This document shows positions 8,237-17,499 of a DNA stretch of 64,000 nt, piece by piece. The position numbers and the translations under genes were made by a program. Below the pieces are notes generated by a model. It made no database searches, had not been told where the DNA came from, and saw only the letters and a list, made by a program, of their open reading frames with translations. Source of the stretch: Cryptosporangium aurantiacum (lineage in GTDB: Bacteria > Actinomycetota > Actinomycetes > Mycobacteriales > Cryptosporangiaceae); the NCBI RefSeq assembly GCF_900143005.1, contig NZ_FRCS01000008.1, forward strand, positions 186,001-250,000, read 5' to 3'. Position 1 is the stretch's first letter, and every line of letters starts with the position of its first letter.

Positions 8237-9712
8237 ATGAGCGAGCCGGATGTCGAGGGCGCTCCGCCGCCCGAACCTGAAGCTCCGCCGTCGTTGCTGG
8301 AGAGCCTGACGCCGGTCGCTGCCGACTGGGCCGCGGGCGAGGCCGCCGAGGCGCGGCTGTCCGGCTGGGGCACCACCACCGGTGCGCTCGCCGGCTTCGC
8401 CCGGTGGGTGGGTTCGGTGCGTCCCGGCAATGATGCCCCGTTCCAGCGGGTGCGGCTGGTGGCGTTCGCCGCCGACCACGGGGTCACCGACGGCGCGGCC
8501 ACGGTCCACGCGCTGCTCGCGGGCGAGGGGGTACTTCCGCTGCTCGCCCGGCGGGCCGACGTCTCGATCCGGGTGGTGGACGCCGCGCTGGCCGGCGGGC
8601 CGCTGCCGGGGAACGTCTCGGCGCGGCGGGTGCGGGCGGGCAGTCCCTCGGTCGACCGGCACGATCCGCTCACGCCCGAGGAGGTCGAGGCCGCGCTCGA
8701 CCTGGGCGCCGTGGTCGCGGACGAGGAGGTCGACGCCGGCGCCGACCTGGTGATCCCGGCCGTGGCCACCGAGTCGGCGATCGTTCCGGCCACCGTGCTG
8801 ATCGGTGCGCTCTCCGAGGTCGAGCCGGTGAAGGCGCTCGGCTACGACGCGTACCTCCCGGACGCGGTGTGGATCGCACGCTGCGCGGCGGTGCGGGACG
8901 GAATGCATCGGGTCGCGAAGTCCGCGGCGACGCTGGCGACACGGCGGCTGTTGGCGATCGGCGGCGGGGCCGACCTGGCTGCCGCGGCCGGGTTCCTGGT
9001 GCGCACCGCCGCCCGCCGCACACCGGCGCTGCTGGACGGCGTCGGGGTCGCTGCGGCGGCGCTGGTGGCCAGGGCGCTGGCCCCGGACGCGCCCGGCTGG
9101 TGGTGTGTACCGCACGCGTCCGGACGGGCCGGGGAGAAGCAGGCGTTCAACGCGCTGAAGCTGCGGCCGGCGATGGACCTCGGGGTGCGGCTCGGTGACG
9201 GCGCCGCCGCGCTGCTCACGCTGCCGATGCTCACCGCCACGGTCGAGCTGACGGCGGCGGCACCGCGCCCGGCCGAACCCGAGCCCGAGCCGGTGTTGCC
9301 CGTCTCGACGGATCCGGACGAGGTGATCGGCGGCGTCGGCGGCTACGACGCGGGCCCCCGCGGCCCGGAAGAGGCCGCGTCACCCGCCCCGGAGGTCACC
9401 ACCGCCACGGCTCCCGACGAGAGCGCCCCGGCCCCACCCTCCGCCGACCCAGCACCGCCCGCCGACCCGGCGCTGGACGCTCCCGCCGACCCGGCCGCGG
9501 TTGACCCCGCCGACCCGGCGGTGGACGATCCCACGGATCCGCTCGCGGTCGACCCGGAGCCGGCCGAGCGACGGCCAGCCGCCGGGGTGGATCCCGGCGA
9601 TCCGGCGTTGGTAGATCCGGTCGATCCGCTCGCGGTCGACCCGGAGCCGGCCGAGCGACGGCCAGCCGCCGGGGTGAAGCCCGGGGACGGGGCGGCGCCG
9701 AGCGGTGGGTGA
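8237..9712 (+). CDS. Divergent CobT-like phosphoribosyltransferase with long Pro/Ala/Asp-rich tail
   Basis: Residues 20-340 align by eye with CobT, which activates the lower-ligand base of cobalamin with nicotinate mononucleotide: VRLVAFAADHGVTDG, EEVDAGADL, GGGADLAAAAGF, ALLDGV and LGVRLGDGAAA. Two hallmark sites are altered. The GDMGIGNTT loop is replaced by PAVATESAI (residues 175-183), and the catalytic glutamate of LGEGTGA is Asp321. Residues 341-491 form a low-complexity tail containing a direct duplication of a segment of about 54 bp (near 9535 and 9620). The gene lies between cobU and cobS and overlaps cobS by 8 bp. It may be a weakly active, altered-specificity or non-catalytic CobT. 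Confidence 0.8.
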   Translation: MSEPDVEGAPPPEPEAPPSLLESLTPVAADWAAGEAAEARLSGWGTTTGALAGFARWVGSVRPGNDAPFQRVRLVAFAADHGVTDGAATVHALLAGEGVLPLLARRADVSIRVVDAALAGGPLPGNVSARRVRAGSPSVDRHDPLTPEEVEAALDLGAVVADEEVDAGADLVIPAVATESAIVPATVLIGALSEVEPVKALGYDAYLPDAVWIARCAAVRDGMHRVAKSAATLATRRLLAIGGGADLAAAAGFLVRTAARRTPALLDGVGVAAAALVARALAPDAPGWWCVPHASGRAGEKQAFNALKLRPAMDLGVRLGDGAAALLTLPMLTATVELTAAAPRPAEPEPEPVLPVSTDPDEVIGGVGGYDAGPRGPEEAASPAPEVTTATAPDESAPAPPSADPAPPADPALDAPADPAAVDPADPAVDDPTDPLAVDPEPAERRPAAGVDPGDPALVDPVDPLAVDPEPAERRPAAGVKPGDGAAPSGG

Positions 9713-10502
9713 TTCGGCGCGGCTCGCGTTCTCCCTGCTCACCGTCGTTCCGGTACGCGCAGGCCGAATGGACAGGGAGACCGCGAGCGGTGCCATGCGG
9801 CTGGCGCCGCTGGTCGGCGCAGCCGTCGGCCTCGCCGCCGGTGCCGTCCTGCTGATCGCGCTGGTCGTGGGCATCCCGTCGCTGGTGGCAGGGGTGCTCG
9901 GCGTCGGGACGCTCGCGCTGCTCACCCGCGGCCTGCACCTCGACGGGCTCGCCGACACCGCCGACGGCCTCGGCTGTTACGGCGACCCGAGCCGCGCGCT
10001 GGCCGTGATGAAATCCTCCGACGTCGGTGCGTTCGGCGTCGTGACGCTGCTGCTGGTCGGCGTCGCCCAGGTCGCCTGCCTGACCGCGGTGACCGAGCAG
10101 CGCGCGGTGCTGCCGATCCTGCTGCTGCCCGCGGTCGGCGCCGCAACCGGACGCGCCGCGATCACCTGGGCCTGCCGGGCCGGCGTCGCGTCCGCCCGTC
10201 CGACCGGTTTGGGGGCGCTGGTCGCCGGGACGCTGTCCCCGGTGGCCGTGGGTGTGACGACGCTGGTCGTGGTCATCGGCGCAGCACTCGCCACCGCACT
10301 CGGCGGCCCGACCGTCCTACGCGGCCCCCTCGCCGTCGCGGCGGGGCTGGTCGTGGCCTGGGCGCTCGTCCGGCACTGCGTCCGGCGGTTCGGCGGCATC
10401 ACCGGCGACGTGCTGGGCGCCGCGTGCGAGGTGGCGACCACGGCCGCGCTCGTCGTGCTGGTGATCGAGCCCTGGTCGCTGTCCGTACCCCTCACCCGCT
10501 AG
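9705..10502 (+). CDS. cobS: Adenosylcobinamide-GDP ribazoletransferase CobS
   Basis: CobS is the membrane enzyme that joins adenosylcobinamide-GDP to alpha-ribazole (phosphate), completing the cobalamin nucleotide loop. The 265-residue protein has the signature HLDGLADTADGLGCYG near residue 80, with the metal-binding Asp residues, then KSSDVGAFGVV, and about six membrane segments. The GTG start lies inside the end of the cobT-like gene, so the two are probably translationally coupled. The usual length for the family is about 250. Confidence 0.95.
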   Translation: MGDSARLAFSLLTVVPVRAGRMDRETASGAMRLAPLVGAAVGLAAGAVLLIALVVGIPSLVAGVLGVGTLALLTRGLHLDGLADTADGLGCYGDPSRALAVMKSSDVGAFGVVTLLLVGVAQVACLTAVTEQRAVLPILLLPAVGAATGRAAITWACRAGVASARPTGLGALVAGTLSPVAVGVTTLVVVIGAALATALGGPTVLRGPLAVAAGLVVAWALVRHCVRRFGGITGDVLGAACEVATTAALVVLVIEPWSLSVPLTR

Positions 10503-10522
10503 CCCGCGCGAACCACGTGGAG

Positions 10523-10568
10523 GCGCTGCACACTTTGTGCCCCTCTGACGGCACAAAGTGTGCAGCGC
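10523..10568. terminator. Perfect 18-bp-stem bidirectional terminator
   Basis: Arms GCGCTGCACACTTTGTGC and GCACAAAGTGTGCAGCGC are exact reverse complements around a 10-nt loop. The hairpin lies between the convergent cobS stop at 10502 and the end of the membrane-protein gene at 10593, so it can end transcripts from both sides. Confidence 0.8.
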
Positions 10569-10592
10569 TTCACCACCCCCGCGTGCGGAAGC

Positions 10593-12617
10593 TCAGCGGA
10601 GCGGGCTCGCGCTCGGCGTCGTGGTCGCCGTGCGGCCCATCGGCTGCACCGGCGCCGACGACTCGACATCCTCGCCGCCCTGCGTCTCGGCCGGGATCGG
10701 CTGCTCGTCCGAGCCGTCGGAGGGGTCACCGCTGTCGGACGGACCTGGCGATTCCGTCGGCTGGTCGGTGGGGCTCTCGCTGAACCCGTCCGACGGGCTC
10801 GACCCGTCGCTCGGGGTCTCGGTCGGCGTGGTGTCGTCGCTGCTCTCGGACTCCGAGGGCGTCGGCGACGTGGACGCACCGCTGTTGTCCTTCCCGACGA
10901 CCCGGCTGACCGTGGTGCCGTCGCCCTTCCGGCCGTTCACCGCGTCGGCCAAGCTCCGGCCCTCGATCACCTCGATCGTCGTGACGATGCCCATGACCAG
11001 CACGAACAGCGCCGCGCTCGTCATCGCGATCCGCTTCCACGGCAAACCGTCGTACCACGAAGGGCCACCGCCGTAGACGTTGCCCGCCGGTCGGTTGGGC
11101 GGCGGCACCGCAGCCGAACCGTAGGCGGGCCGCGTCGGTCCGGCCACGACGGTCTCGTCGACGGGCACACCGAACGGCCGGGTCGCGTCCGGGACCGCGC
11201 CGATCACGTGCGTCTCAGCCCGGCTCGGGTCGGTCCGGTTCGACTCTGCCCAGCCCGGGCCGGAACGGGACGAACCAGCGCCGTTCAGATAGGCCCAGGT
11301 CGGATCGACACGGCTCGGGTCGGCGCCGTCCAGATCGGCCCCGCTCGGATCGGGGTGGTGCGAATCGCCCCTGCTCGGGTCAGCGCGGCGCGGATCAACA
11401 CGGCTCGGGTCGGCGCCGTCCAGATCGGCCCCGCTCGGGTCAGCGCGGCGCGGATCAACACGGCTCGGGTCAGCGTGGTGCGGATCAGCCCTGCTCGGAT
11501 CGGCGTGGTGCGAATCGGCCAGGCGCGGGTCGGGTAGACCGCGGCCGACCTGCGCGGCGTCCGGCAGGTTCGGGTCGGGGGCCAGCACCGTCGAGTCGTG
11601 CCCGGCGTGCAGGACGTCGTCCACGCCCTCCTGGCCGCCGACGACGGTCGTCGTGACCTTCAACAGCACCTTGTTCGAGCGCTGGATCGACTTCTGGTAG
11701 ACAGCCGTGGTCACGGTCGCGATCACACTGCCGAGACCGGCGCCGAGAACCGTGCCCGCGACTCCCAGGTACGACGCCGCCACCGCGGACGTCGACGCGG
11801 CGAGCGCTCCGGCCAGCACCTGCGGGCCGGAGATGCCGAGGAAGTTCTTCTTCTCCTCCTCCGCCTTCTCCGTGGTCGGACCACGGAGCGCTGCGGGCAC
11901 CTCCGACGCCGGCATCGACGCCCCGGGCGCCCGCGGCGTCCCGTAAGACGCGGTGCCGGTCGACGCGGAGCCGGTCGACGCGGAGCCGGTCGACGCGGAG
12001 CCGGTCGACGCGGAGCCGGCGCGACGGGTCGTGTAACCGGGGTAGCCGGTCGAGAGCGCACCACCGGTGGCCGCCGCAGCAGCGGCCCGAAACTCCCCGC
12101 CCGACGTCGGCCGCACCGACGCCGCCCCACGGATGCCGGTGGAACGCGCCGCGCCGCTCGTCTCCCCAGCGACCGTCGGCCGCGGAATCGCCGCCTCCGC
12201 CGCCGCAGACTGCTTCGCAGCACCACGCGCCTCGGACGGCGCGGACACGTCGGCCCGCTTCGGCGCCTCGGCCGGGTTTGGCGCTTCCGCCGGCTTCGGC
12301 GGATTGGCCAGGTTTGGGGTGGCCAGCGCGGGATCCGGGGCGGCCGAGAGCGGCGGCAGCGGCGGGAGTTCGAACGCGTCGATCCCGCGTGTCGTCGGCT
12401 CCTCGAGGGCTGGTGGCTTCCCCCTCGCCATCCCCGTTTCCGCGTCACCCGTCACGTCCCCCGGTCTTGTACCGGACGACGACGGGGTGGCCGCACCTCG
12501 GCCGTCCGGCACGACAGCGCCGGGGGTCGGGTCCACCGCCGGGGACGCGGGCTTCACGTCCGGAGCGGCCTCGCGGCTGGATGGATTCGGACGGGCGGGC
12601 AGAGTTGGCTCAGTCAT
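10593..12617 (-). CDS. Repeat-rich membrane protein of unknown function
   Basis: Not recognised. From the ATG at 12617 it is 674 residues. Residues 1-250 are Pro/Ala/Thr-rich, with a short ASTGS repeat near 200-224. A hydrophobic region at about 259-305 (PQVLAGALAASTSAVAASYL, then GTVLGAGLGSVIATVTTAVY) forms one or two membrane helices. Residues 360-460 are a five-residue repeat of the type (A/V)DPxx, and a second membrane helix (AALFVLVMGIVTTIEVIEG) lies near 530. The C-terminal 120 residues are Ser/Thr/Pro-rich and acidic, resembling a cell-wall-spanning linker. An upstream ATG at 12731 is possible but its extra 38 residues look non-coding. Confidence 0.75.
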   Translation of the reverse strand: MTEPTLPARPNPSSREAAPDVKPASPAVDPTPGAVVPDGRGAATPSSSGTRPGDVTGDAETGMARGKPPALEEPTTRGIDAFELPPLPPLSAAPDPALATPNLANPPKPAEAPNPAEAPKRADVSAPSEARGAAKQSAAAEAAIPRPTVAGETSGAARSTGIRGAASVRPTSGGEFRAAAAAATGGALSTGYPGYTTRRAGSASTGSASTGSASTGSASTGTASYGTPRAPGASMPASEVPAALRGPTTEKAEEEKKNFLGISGPQVLAGALAASTSAVAASYLGVAGTVLGAGLGSVIATVTTAVYQKSIQRSNKVLLKVTTTVVGGQEGVDDVLHAGHDSTVLAPDPNLPDAAQVGRGLPDPRLADSHHADPSRADPHHADPSRVDPRRADPSGADLDGADPSRVDPRRADPSRGDSHHPDPSGADLDGADPSRVDPTWAYLNGAGSSRSGPGWAESNRTDPSRAETHVIGAVPDATRPFGVPVDETVVAGPTRPAYGSAAVPPPNRPAGNVYGGGPSWYDGLPWKRIAMTSAALFVLVMGIVTTIEVIEGRSLADAVNGRKGDGTTVSRVVGKDNSGASTSPTPSESESSDDTTPTETPSDGSSPSDGFSESPTDQPTESPGPSDSGDPSDGSDEQPIPAETQGGEDVESSAPVQPMGRTATTTPSASPLR
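11240..11530 (-). repeat. 15-nt (five-codon) tandem repeat tract with 60-bp higher-order unit
   Basis: On the plus strand the tract is a run of units such as CGGATCAACACGGCTCGGGTC. A 60-bp block is repeated almost exactly near 11391-11450 and 11451-11510. It encodes degenerate (A/V)DPxx pentads within the membrane protein. Slippage or unequal exchange within the gene is the likely origin. Confidence 0.8.
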
Positions 12618-12758
12618 TCGCCTCAGGCAGGTCGACTGCGGTTGATTTCGGGTGGTCAGCTTCCAGGCTACGTCGAAATACGAGTCCGCCGCGGCCCTCA
12701 ACGGCCTACCCGGTGATCCCTCAGCGAACACACATCAGCGCGGATCGAAGCGAAGCTT

Positions 12759-13895
12759 CTACCGAACGTGCGACGGAACGAACGGCGGATCGACCACTCG
12801 AACCCGCGAACGCCGTCCCCGAACGTCGATCGTCACCTCGTCCCCGGCTGACACGCCCGCCGCGGTGTCCAGCAGCGCGAGACCGATGCCCACTTTCCGG
12901 GTCGGCGAGAACGTGCCGCTCGTCACGGTGCCGATCGTGCCTCCGTCCGCGTCCAGCACCGCCATCCCCGGCCGCGGGATCCCCCGGTCCAGCGACTCCA
13001 GCCCGGCGAGGCGGCGACGCGGCCCGGCTTCCTTCTCGGCCAGCAGCGCCTCGCGGCCCCAGAATGCGGGCTTCTTCCAGCCGACCGCCCAGCCGCTGCG
13101 CGCCTGCACCGGGCTGATGTCGAGCGAGAGGTCCTGGCCGTGTAGCGGGTAGCCCATCTCGGTGCGCAGCGTGTCCCGCGCGCCCAGGCCGGCCGGGCGG
13201 ACGCCGAGGTCTTCACCGGCGCCCAGCAACGCGTCCCAGAGCGGCTCGGCGTACTCAGCGCGGGGCAGGATCTCGTACCCGTGTTCACCGGTGTAACCGG
13301 TGCGACAGACGATCACCGGCACGCCCTCGTGCTCCGCCTCGACAAAACCCATGTAGTCGTGGTCGCCGGGCAGCCCGATCGTCGCCAGCAGCTCGGCCGA
13401 CCGCGGGCCCTGCACCGCCAGCACCGCGTACTCGGCGTGCAGGTCGGTGACCGTCACGGTGTCCGGCCTCGCCGCGTCCAGCCTCCGGACGACCTCCGCG
13501 GTGTTCGCCGCGTTCGGCACCAGGAAGACCTTGTCGTCGGCGTAGTAGTACACGATCAGGTCGTCGACGACGCCGCCGCTCTCGTCGCAGCAGAGGGAGT
13601 ACTGTGCCTTCCCCGGCCCGATCCGGCCGAGGTCGTTGGAGAGGCAGGAGTTGACGAACTCCGCCGCCCCCGGCCCGGCAACGAGCGCTTTTCCGAGGTG
13701 CGAGACGTCGAACACACCGACCGTCGTCCGGACCGCGGTGTGCTCGTCGATGACACCGGAGTACTGGAGCGGCATCTCCCACCCGCCGAACTCGGCGAAC
13801 TTGGCGCCGAGCGCCACGTGCCGGTCGTGCAGTGGCGAGCGTCGAAGTGGGGATTCGGGCGCGGCGAGGTGGCTACTCGGGTCGCTGCTGGTCAT
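12759..13895 (-). CDS. gcvT: Glycine cleavage system aminomethyltransferase GcvT
   Basis: The T-protein moves the aminomethyl methylene group from lipoyl-H-protein to tetrahydrofolate and releases ammonia. The 378-residue protein begins [20 protein letters not shown], has the folate-site segment [11 protein letters not shown], and [30 protein letters not shown] split over the conserved core. The [11 protein letters not shown] motif is near the C-terminus. The ATG at 13895 fits the family; a much longer open frame upstream overlaps pepA and is not real. gcvH and gcvP are not adjacent. No glycine riboswitch fits in the 91-bp gap to pepA. Confidence 0.95.
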   Translation of the reverse strand: MTSSDPSSHLAAPESPLRRSPLHDRHVALGAKFAEFGGWEMPLQYSGVIDEHTAVRTTVGVFDVSHLGKALVAGPGAAEFVNSCLSNDLGRIGPGKAQYSLCCDESGGVVDDLIVYYYADDKVFLVPNAANTAEVVRRLDAARPDTVTVTDLHAEYAVLAVQGPRSAELLATIGLPGDHDYMGFVEAEHEGVPVIVCRTGYTGEHGYEILPRAEYAEPLWDALLGAGEDLGVRPAGLGARDTLRTEMGYPLHGQDLSLDISPVQARSGWAVGWKKPAFWGREALLAEKEAGPRRRLAGLESLDRGIPRPGMAVLDADGGTIGTVTSGTFSPTRKVGIGLALLDTAAGVSAGDEVTIDVRGRRSRVRVVDPPFVPSHVR

Positions 13896-13986
13896 GCTGG
13901 CGAACGTACCGTCAGGGCCGAGCGCAGGCGGCCCGGGTGTCGAGCCGTAGCATCGCCGAGGCACCGAACCGAGCTCTGGAGCGAGA

Positions 13987-15537
13987 ATGACGCGACCCAC
14001 CGAGGCAGCCGTGCTGACCGTCTCCGCCGCTGGCGCCGTCGACGCGGAGGTCGACGCCGTCGTTGTCGGCGTCCATCGTGACGGCGAGCAGCTGAGTCTC
14101 GGCCCCGGTGCCGTAGCCGTCGACGCGGCCCTCGGCGGACGCCTGCTCGACGTCCTCTCCCGACTCGGGGCGAACGGCGTCGCGGGTGAGGTCGTCAAGG
14201 TCGCGACGCTCGGCGCGACCACCGCTCCGGTCGTCGCCGCCGTCGGTCTCGGGCCCGCCGAGCCCACGCCCGGCAGCCCGGAACCGCACGAGAACTACCG
14301 CCGGGCCGCCGGTGCGGCGATCCGCGCGCTGATCGGCACCGACCGGGTCGGGCTGGCGCTGGTCGACTCCGACCCGACGCTCACCCGGGCCGTGCTGGAG
14401 GGCGCCGCGCTCGCCGCCTACGACTTCGTCCAGTACAAGAGCGAGCTGCCGCCGACCTACCGTCCGCCGGTGCGGGAGATCGTGTACCTCGCCGATGCCA
14501 CCGGGCGCGGCGAGATCGAGCTGCAGGGCGAGGTCGACCGGGTAAAGGCCGTCGCCGACGCGGTGCGGCTGGCCCGGAACTGGATCAACACCCCGCCGAA
14601 CGACCTGCGTCCGCCGGCGTTCGCGGCTCAGGCTGCCGCGGCGGCGGCCGAGGCCGGCCTGGAAGTTGAGGTCCTCGATACGGACGCTCTGCAGGCCGGC
14701 GGTTACGGCGGCATCCTCGCGGTCGGCCTGGGATCGGCGGCGGGCCCGCAGCTCGTCCGGATCGCGTACCAGCCCCCGGCGAACGGCGACGAGTTCAAGC
14801 ACGTCGCGCTGGTGGGCAAGGGCATCACGTTCGACACCGGCGGTATCTCGATCAAGCCGGCGCAGAACATGCAGGACATGAAGAGCGACATGTCGGGCGC
14901 GGCGTGCGTGGTGGCGGCGATGACCGCGATCGCCGCGCTGCAGCCCGCGGTGCGGGTCACCGCGTACGTGCCGATGGCCGAGAACATGCCGTCCGGTTCG
15001 GCCTACCGCCCCGGTGACGTCGTGACGATGTACGGCGGCACGAAGGTGGAGGTGCTCAACACCGACGCCGAGGGCCGCATGATCCTGGCCGACGCGATCG
15101 CCAGAGCCGCCGAGGACTCGCCGGACTACCTGCTGGAGACCTCGACGCTCACCGGCGGCCAGATCGTCTCGCTCGGCGAGCGGATCTCCGGGGTGATGGG
15201 GTCGACCGAGCTGCTCGACCGCGTCAAGGACGCGGGGAGCCGTACCGGCGAACCGATGTGGCCGATGCCGCTGCCGGACGAGGTGCGCTCCGGCATGGAC
15301 TCCGCGATCGCCGATGTCACGCAGATCAACGCCGGGTTCGACCGGGCGGGGCACATGCTCCAGGGCGGCTCGTTCCTGTCCCGGTTCGTGCCGGACGGTG
15401 TCGAGTGGGCCCACATCGACATCGCGGGGCCGTCGTACAACACCAAGGCCCCGTTCGGCTACACCCCGAAGGGCGCCACCGGCGTCCCGATCCGCACCCT
15501 GCTCGCCCTGGTAGAAGACATCGCTCTCAAGGGATAG
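13987..15537 (+). CDS. pepA: Leucyl aminopeptidase (PepA, M17 family)
   Basis: A cytosolic di-metal aminopeptidase of 516 residues that removes N-terminal amino acids from peptides, forming a hexamer in characterised members. The metal ligands and catalytic residues are in [26 protein letters not shown] and the M17 signature [13 protein letters not shown]. The N-terminal 150 residues are the less conserved regulatory/macro-like domain. The ATG has GGAGCGAG upstream. It is divergent from gcvT and ends 18 bp from a convergent small gene. Confidence 0.96.
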   Translation: MTRPTEAAVLTVSAAGAVDAEVDAVVVGVHRDGEQLSLGPGAVAVDAALGGRLLDVLSRLGANGVAGEVVKVATLGATTAPVVAAVGLGPAEPTPGSPEPHENYRRAAGAAIRALIGTDRVGLALVDSDPTLTRAVLEGAALAAYDFVQYKSELPPTYRPPVREIVYLADATGRGEIELQGEVDRVKAVADAVRLARNWINTPPNDLRPPAFAAQAAAAAAEAGLEVEVLDTDALQAGGYGGILAVGLGSAAGPQLVRIAYQPPANGDEFKHVALVGKGITFDTGGISIKPAQNMQDMKSDMSGAACVVAAMTAIAALQPAVRVTAYVPMAENMPSGSAYRPGDVVTMYGGTKVEVLNTDAEGRMILADAIARAAEDSPDYLLETSTLTGGQIVSLGERISGVMGSTELLDRVKDAGSRTGEPMWPMPLPDEVRSGMDSAIADVTQINAGFDRAGHMLQGGSFLSRFVPDGVEWAHIDIAGPSYNTKAPFGYTPKGATGVPIRTLLALVEDIALKG

Positions 15538-15555
15538 CGCGGTGAGCCGCCGCAC

Positions 15556-15861
15556 TTACTTGTTGCGGCGGCTCCAGTCGCGCATTCGTTGGGGGTAGCC
15601 GACCGCGGCGACGTCGTAGACGGGCATGCCGAGACGCTGGCCGAGCTTGCGGGCGTCGTCCGGGCTGCCGATCCGGCGGCGGGTCCACTCGCCGTCGGTG
15701 GCGATCAGGATGACCGTCATCGCCGTCACGTTCGTCTGCGGCTCGACGAACGCCTCCACCCCGCGCCGAGTCCTGGCGAACTCCTCCAGGTGCGCGAGAT
15801 CCTCGCGCTGCGCGCCGCGCGGCGTCCCCGGCCGGGTTTTCTTTCGGCGTAACCAACTCAC
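15556..15861 (-). CDS. Small basic conserved protein next to lpdA
   Basis: A 101-residue protein of unknown function. The GTG at 15861 has a strong GGAGGAGG site 7 nt upstream. The sequence is basic (WLRRKKTRPGTPRG at the start, MRDWSRRNK at the end) with a central ATDGEWTRRRIGSPDDARKL segment. No membrane helix or signal is present. I recall similar small proteins upstream of dihydrolipoyl dehydrogenase genes in other actinomycetes, often annotated as oxidoreductase by association. It is divergent from lpdA with 198 bp between them. Confidence 0.75.
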   Translation of the reverse strand: MSWLRRKKTRPGTPRGAQREDLAHLEEFARTRRGVEAFVEPQTNVTAMTVILIATDGEWTRRRIGSPDDARKLGQRLGMPVYDVAAVGYPQRMRDWSRRNK

Positions 15862-16059
15862 GGGGGCACCTCCTCCGGTCAGTGTAGGCACCCTGCACGA
15901 CCTGCGGAGGCGTGGTTCGGTACGCCACTGGAGATGCTCACACTGACGACACCCACGTCGCGGCCGGACTTCGTCGAGTGACAAGATTGGTGGAGCCACC
16001 GGGCGAACCGGTCGGCGACCCAGCCAACGGCTACCGAACTCAGGAGCGCGGGAGACGCA

Positions 16060-17439
16060 GTGAGCGGAGGGCGGCCAACGCACGACATCGTCGTACTCGG
16101 CGGTGGCAGTGGCGGCTACTCCTGTGCCCTCCGGGCGGCCGAACTCGGGCTCTCGGTCGTGCTCGTCGAGCGCGACAAGCTCGGCGGCACCTGCCTGCAC
16201 CGCGGATGCATCCCGACCAAGGCGTTGCTGCACGCCGGAGAGGTCGCCGACACCACCAGGGACGCCGCCCGCTTCGGCATCAAGGCCGAGTTCTACGGCG
16301 TCGACCTAGCGGCCGTCCTCGCCTACCAGGACAGCGTCGTGAGCAAGATGTACCGCGGCCTGACCGGCCTGGTGAACAGCCGCGGCGTCACGGTCGTGCA
16401 CGGCACCGGCCGGCTCACGTCCCCGACGACCGTCCAGGTCGGCAGCGAGACCTACGAGGGCAGGCACGTGGTGCTGGCCACCGGTTCGGTGCCGAGCACG
16501 CTCCCCGGGCTGGAGATCGACGGCCGGCGCGTGCTCACCAGCGACCACGCGCTCCGCCTCGAGGAGGTGCCGGGTAGCGCGGTGATCCTCGGCGGCGGCG
16601 TGATCGGGGTCGAGTTCGCCAGCGCCTGGCGCTCGCTCGGCGCGGACGTGACGATCGTCGAGGCGCTGCCGAGGCTGCTGCCCACCGAGGAGGAGTCGTC
16701 CTCCCATCGGCTGGAACGCGCGTTCCGCCGCCGCGGGATCGGGTTCCGCACCGGTACCCGCTTCGTGTCGGCCGAGCCGTCCGAGACCGGGGTGCGGGTG
16801 GTCCTCTCCGACGACTCCGCGCTCGACGCCGACGTGTTGCTCGTCGCGGTCGGCCGCGCGCCCGTCTCGGCCGATCTCGGTTATCCGGACGCCGGGGTCG
16901 CGATGGAGCGGGGCCACGTCCTCGTCGACGAGCTGTGCCGCACGAACGTGCCGACGATCTCGGCGGTCGGGGACCTGATCCCGACGCCGCAGCTGGCACA
17001 CGTCGGGTTCGCGGAGGGCATCCTCGTGGCCGAGCGGGTGGCCGGCCTGCCGGTCACGCCGATCGACTACGCGGGCGTGCCCCGGGTCACCTACTCCGAG
17101 CCGGAGGTCGCCTCGGTGGGGCTGACCACCGAGCAGGCCAGGGCCCGGGGGTACGAGATCGAGGAAGTCCAGTACGACCTCGCCGGGAACGGAAAGGCTA
17201 CGATTCTGCGGGCCGCCGGCGCGGTAACTGTGCTCCGCGCCAAGGACGGCCCGGTCCTCGGTGTCCATCTGGTCGGCAGCCGGATGGGTGAACTGGCCGC
17301 CGAGGCCCAGCTGATCTACAACTGGGAGGCTTTTCCCGAGGATGTCGCGCCGCTCCTGCATCCGCATCCCACCCAGTCCGAAGCGCTCGGTGAGGCTCAT
17401 CTCGCGCTGGCCGGGAAGCCGCTACACGTGCACACCTAA
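16060..17439 (+). CDS. lpdA: Dihydrolipoyl dehydrogenase (E3)
   Basis: E3 reoxidises dihydrolipoamide on the E2 subunit of 2-oxo acid dehydrogenases using FAD and NAD. The 459-residue flavoprotein has the FAD-binding GGGSGGYSCALRAAELG near residue 13, the redox disulfide Cys45/Cys50 (GGTCLHRGCIPTK), the NAD-binding GGGVIGVEFASAW and the C-terminal active-site HPHPTQSEALGE. It is 60 bp upstream of sucB on the same strand, so the two subunits are probably co-transcribed. The GTG at 16060 follows GGGAGACGC. Confidence 0.96.
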   Translation: MSGGRPTHDIVVLGGGSGGYSCALRAAELGLSVVLVERDKLGGTCLHRGCIPTKALLHAGEVADTTRDAARFGIKAEFYGVDLAAVLAYQDSVVSKMYRGLTGLVNSRGVTVVHGTGRLTSPTTVQVGSETYEGRHVVLATGSVPSTLPGLEIDGRRVLTSDHALRLEEVPGSAVILGGGVIGVEFASAWRSLGADVTIVEALPRLLPTEEESSSHRLERAFRRRGIGFRTGTRFVSAEPSETGVRVVLSDDSALDADVLLVAVGRAPVSADLGYPDAGVAMERGHVLVDELCRTNVPTISAVGDLIPTPQLAHVGFAEGILVAERVAGLPVTPIDYAGVPRVTYSEPEVASVGLTTEQARARGYEIEEVQYDLAGNGKATILRAAGAVTVLRAKDGPVLGVHLVGSRMGELAAEAQLIYNWEAFPEDVAPLLHPHPTQSEALGEAHLALAGKPLHVHT

Positions 17440-17499
17440 CCGGTCGACGCCGCCGAACCCAGATCCACTGCCCGAATAGTTCAAGGAGCCGCACAGACC

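Noticed and set aside
11240-11530. True pentapeptide-repeat (gyrase-protecting) domain
   Set aside because: The central Leu/Phe of A(D/N)Lxx is replaced by Pro, so the beta helix cannot form.
13896-13986. Possible glycine riboswitch before gcvT
   Set aside because: The gap is only 91 bp, holds the pepA promoter, and shows no conserved glycine-aptamer segments.
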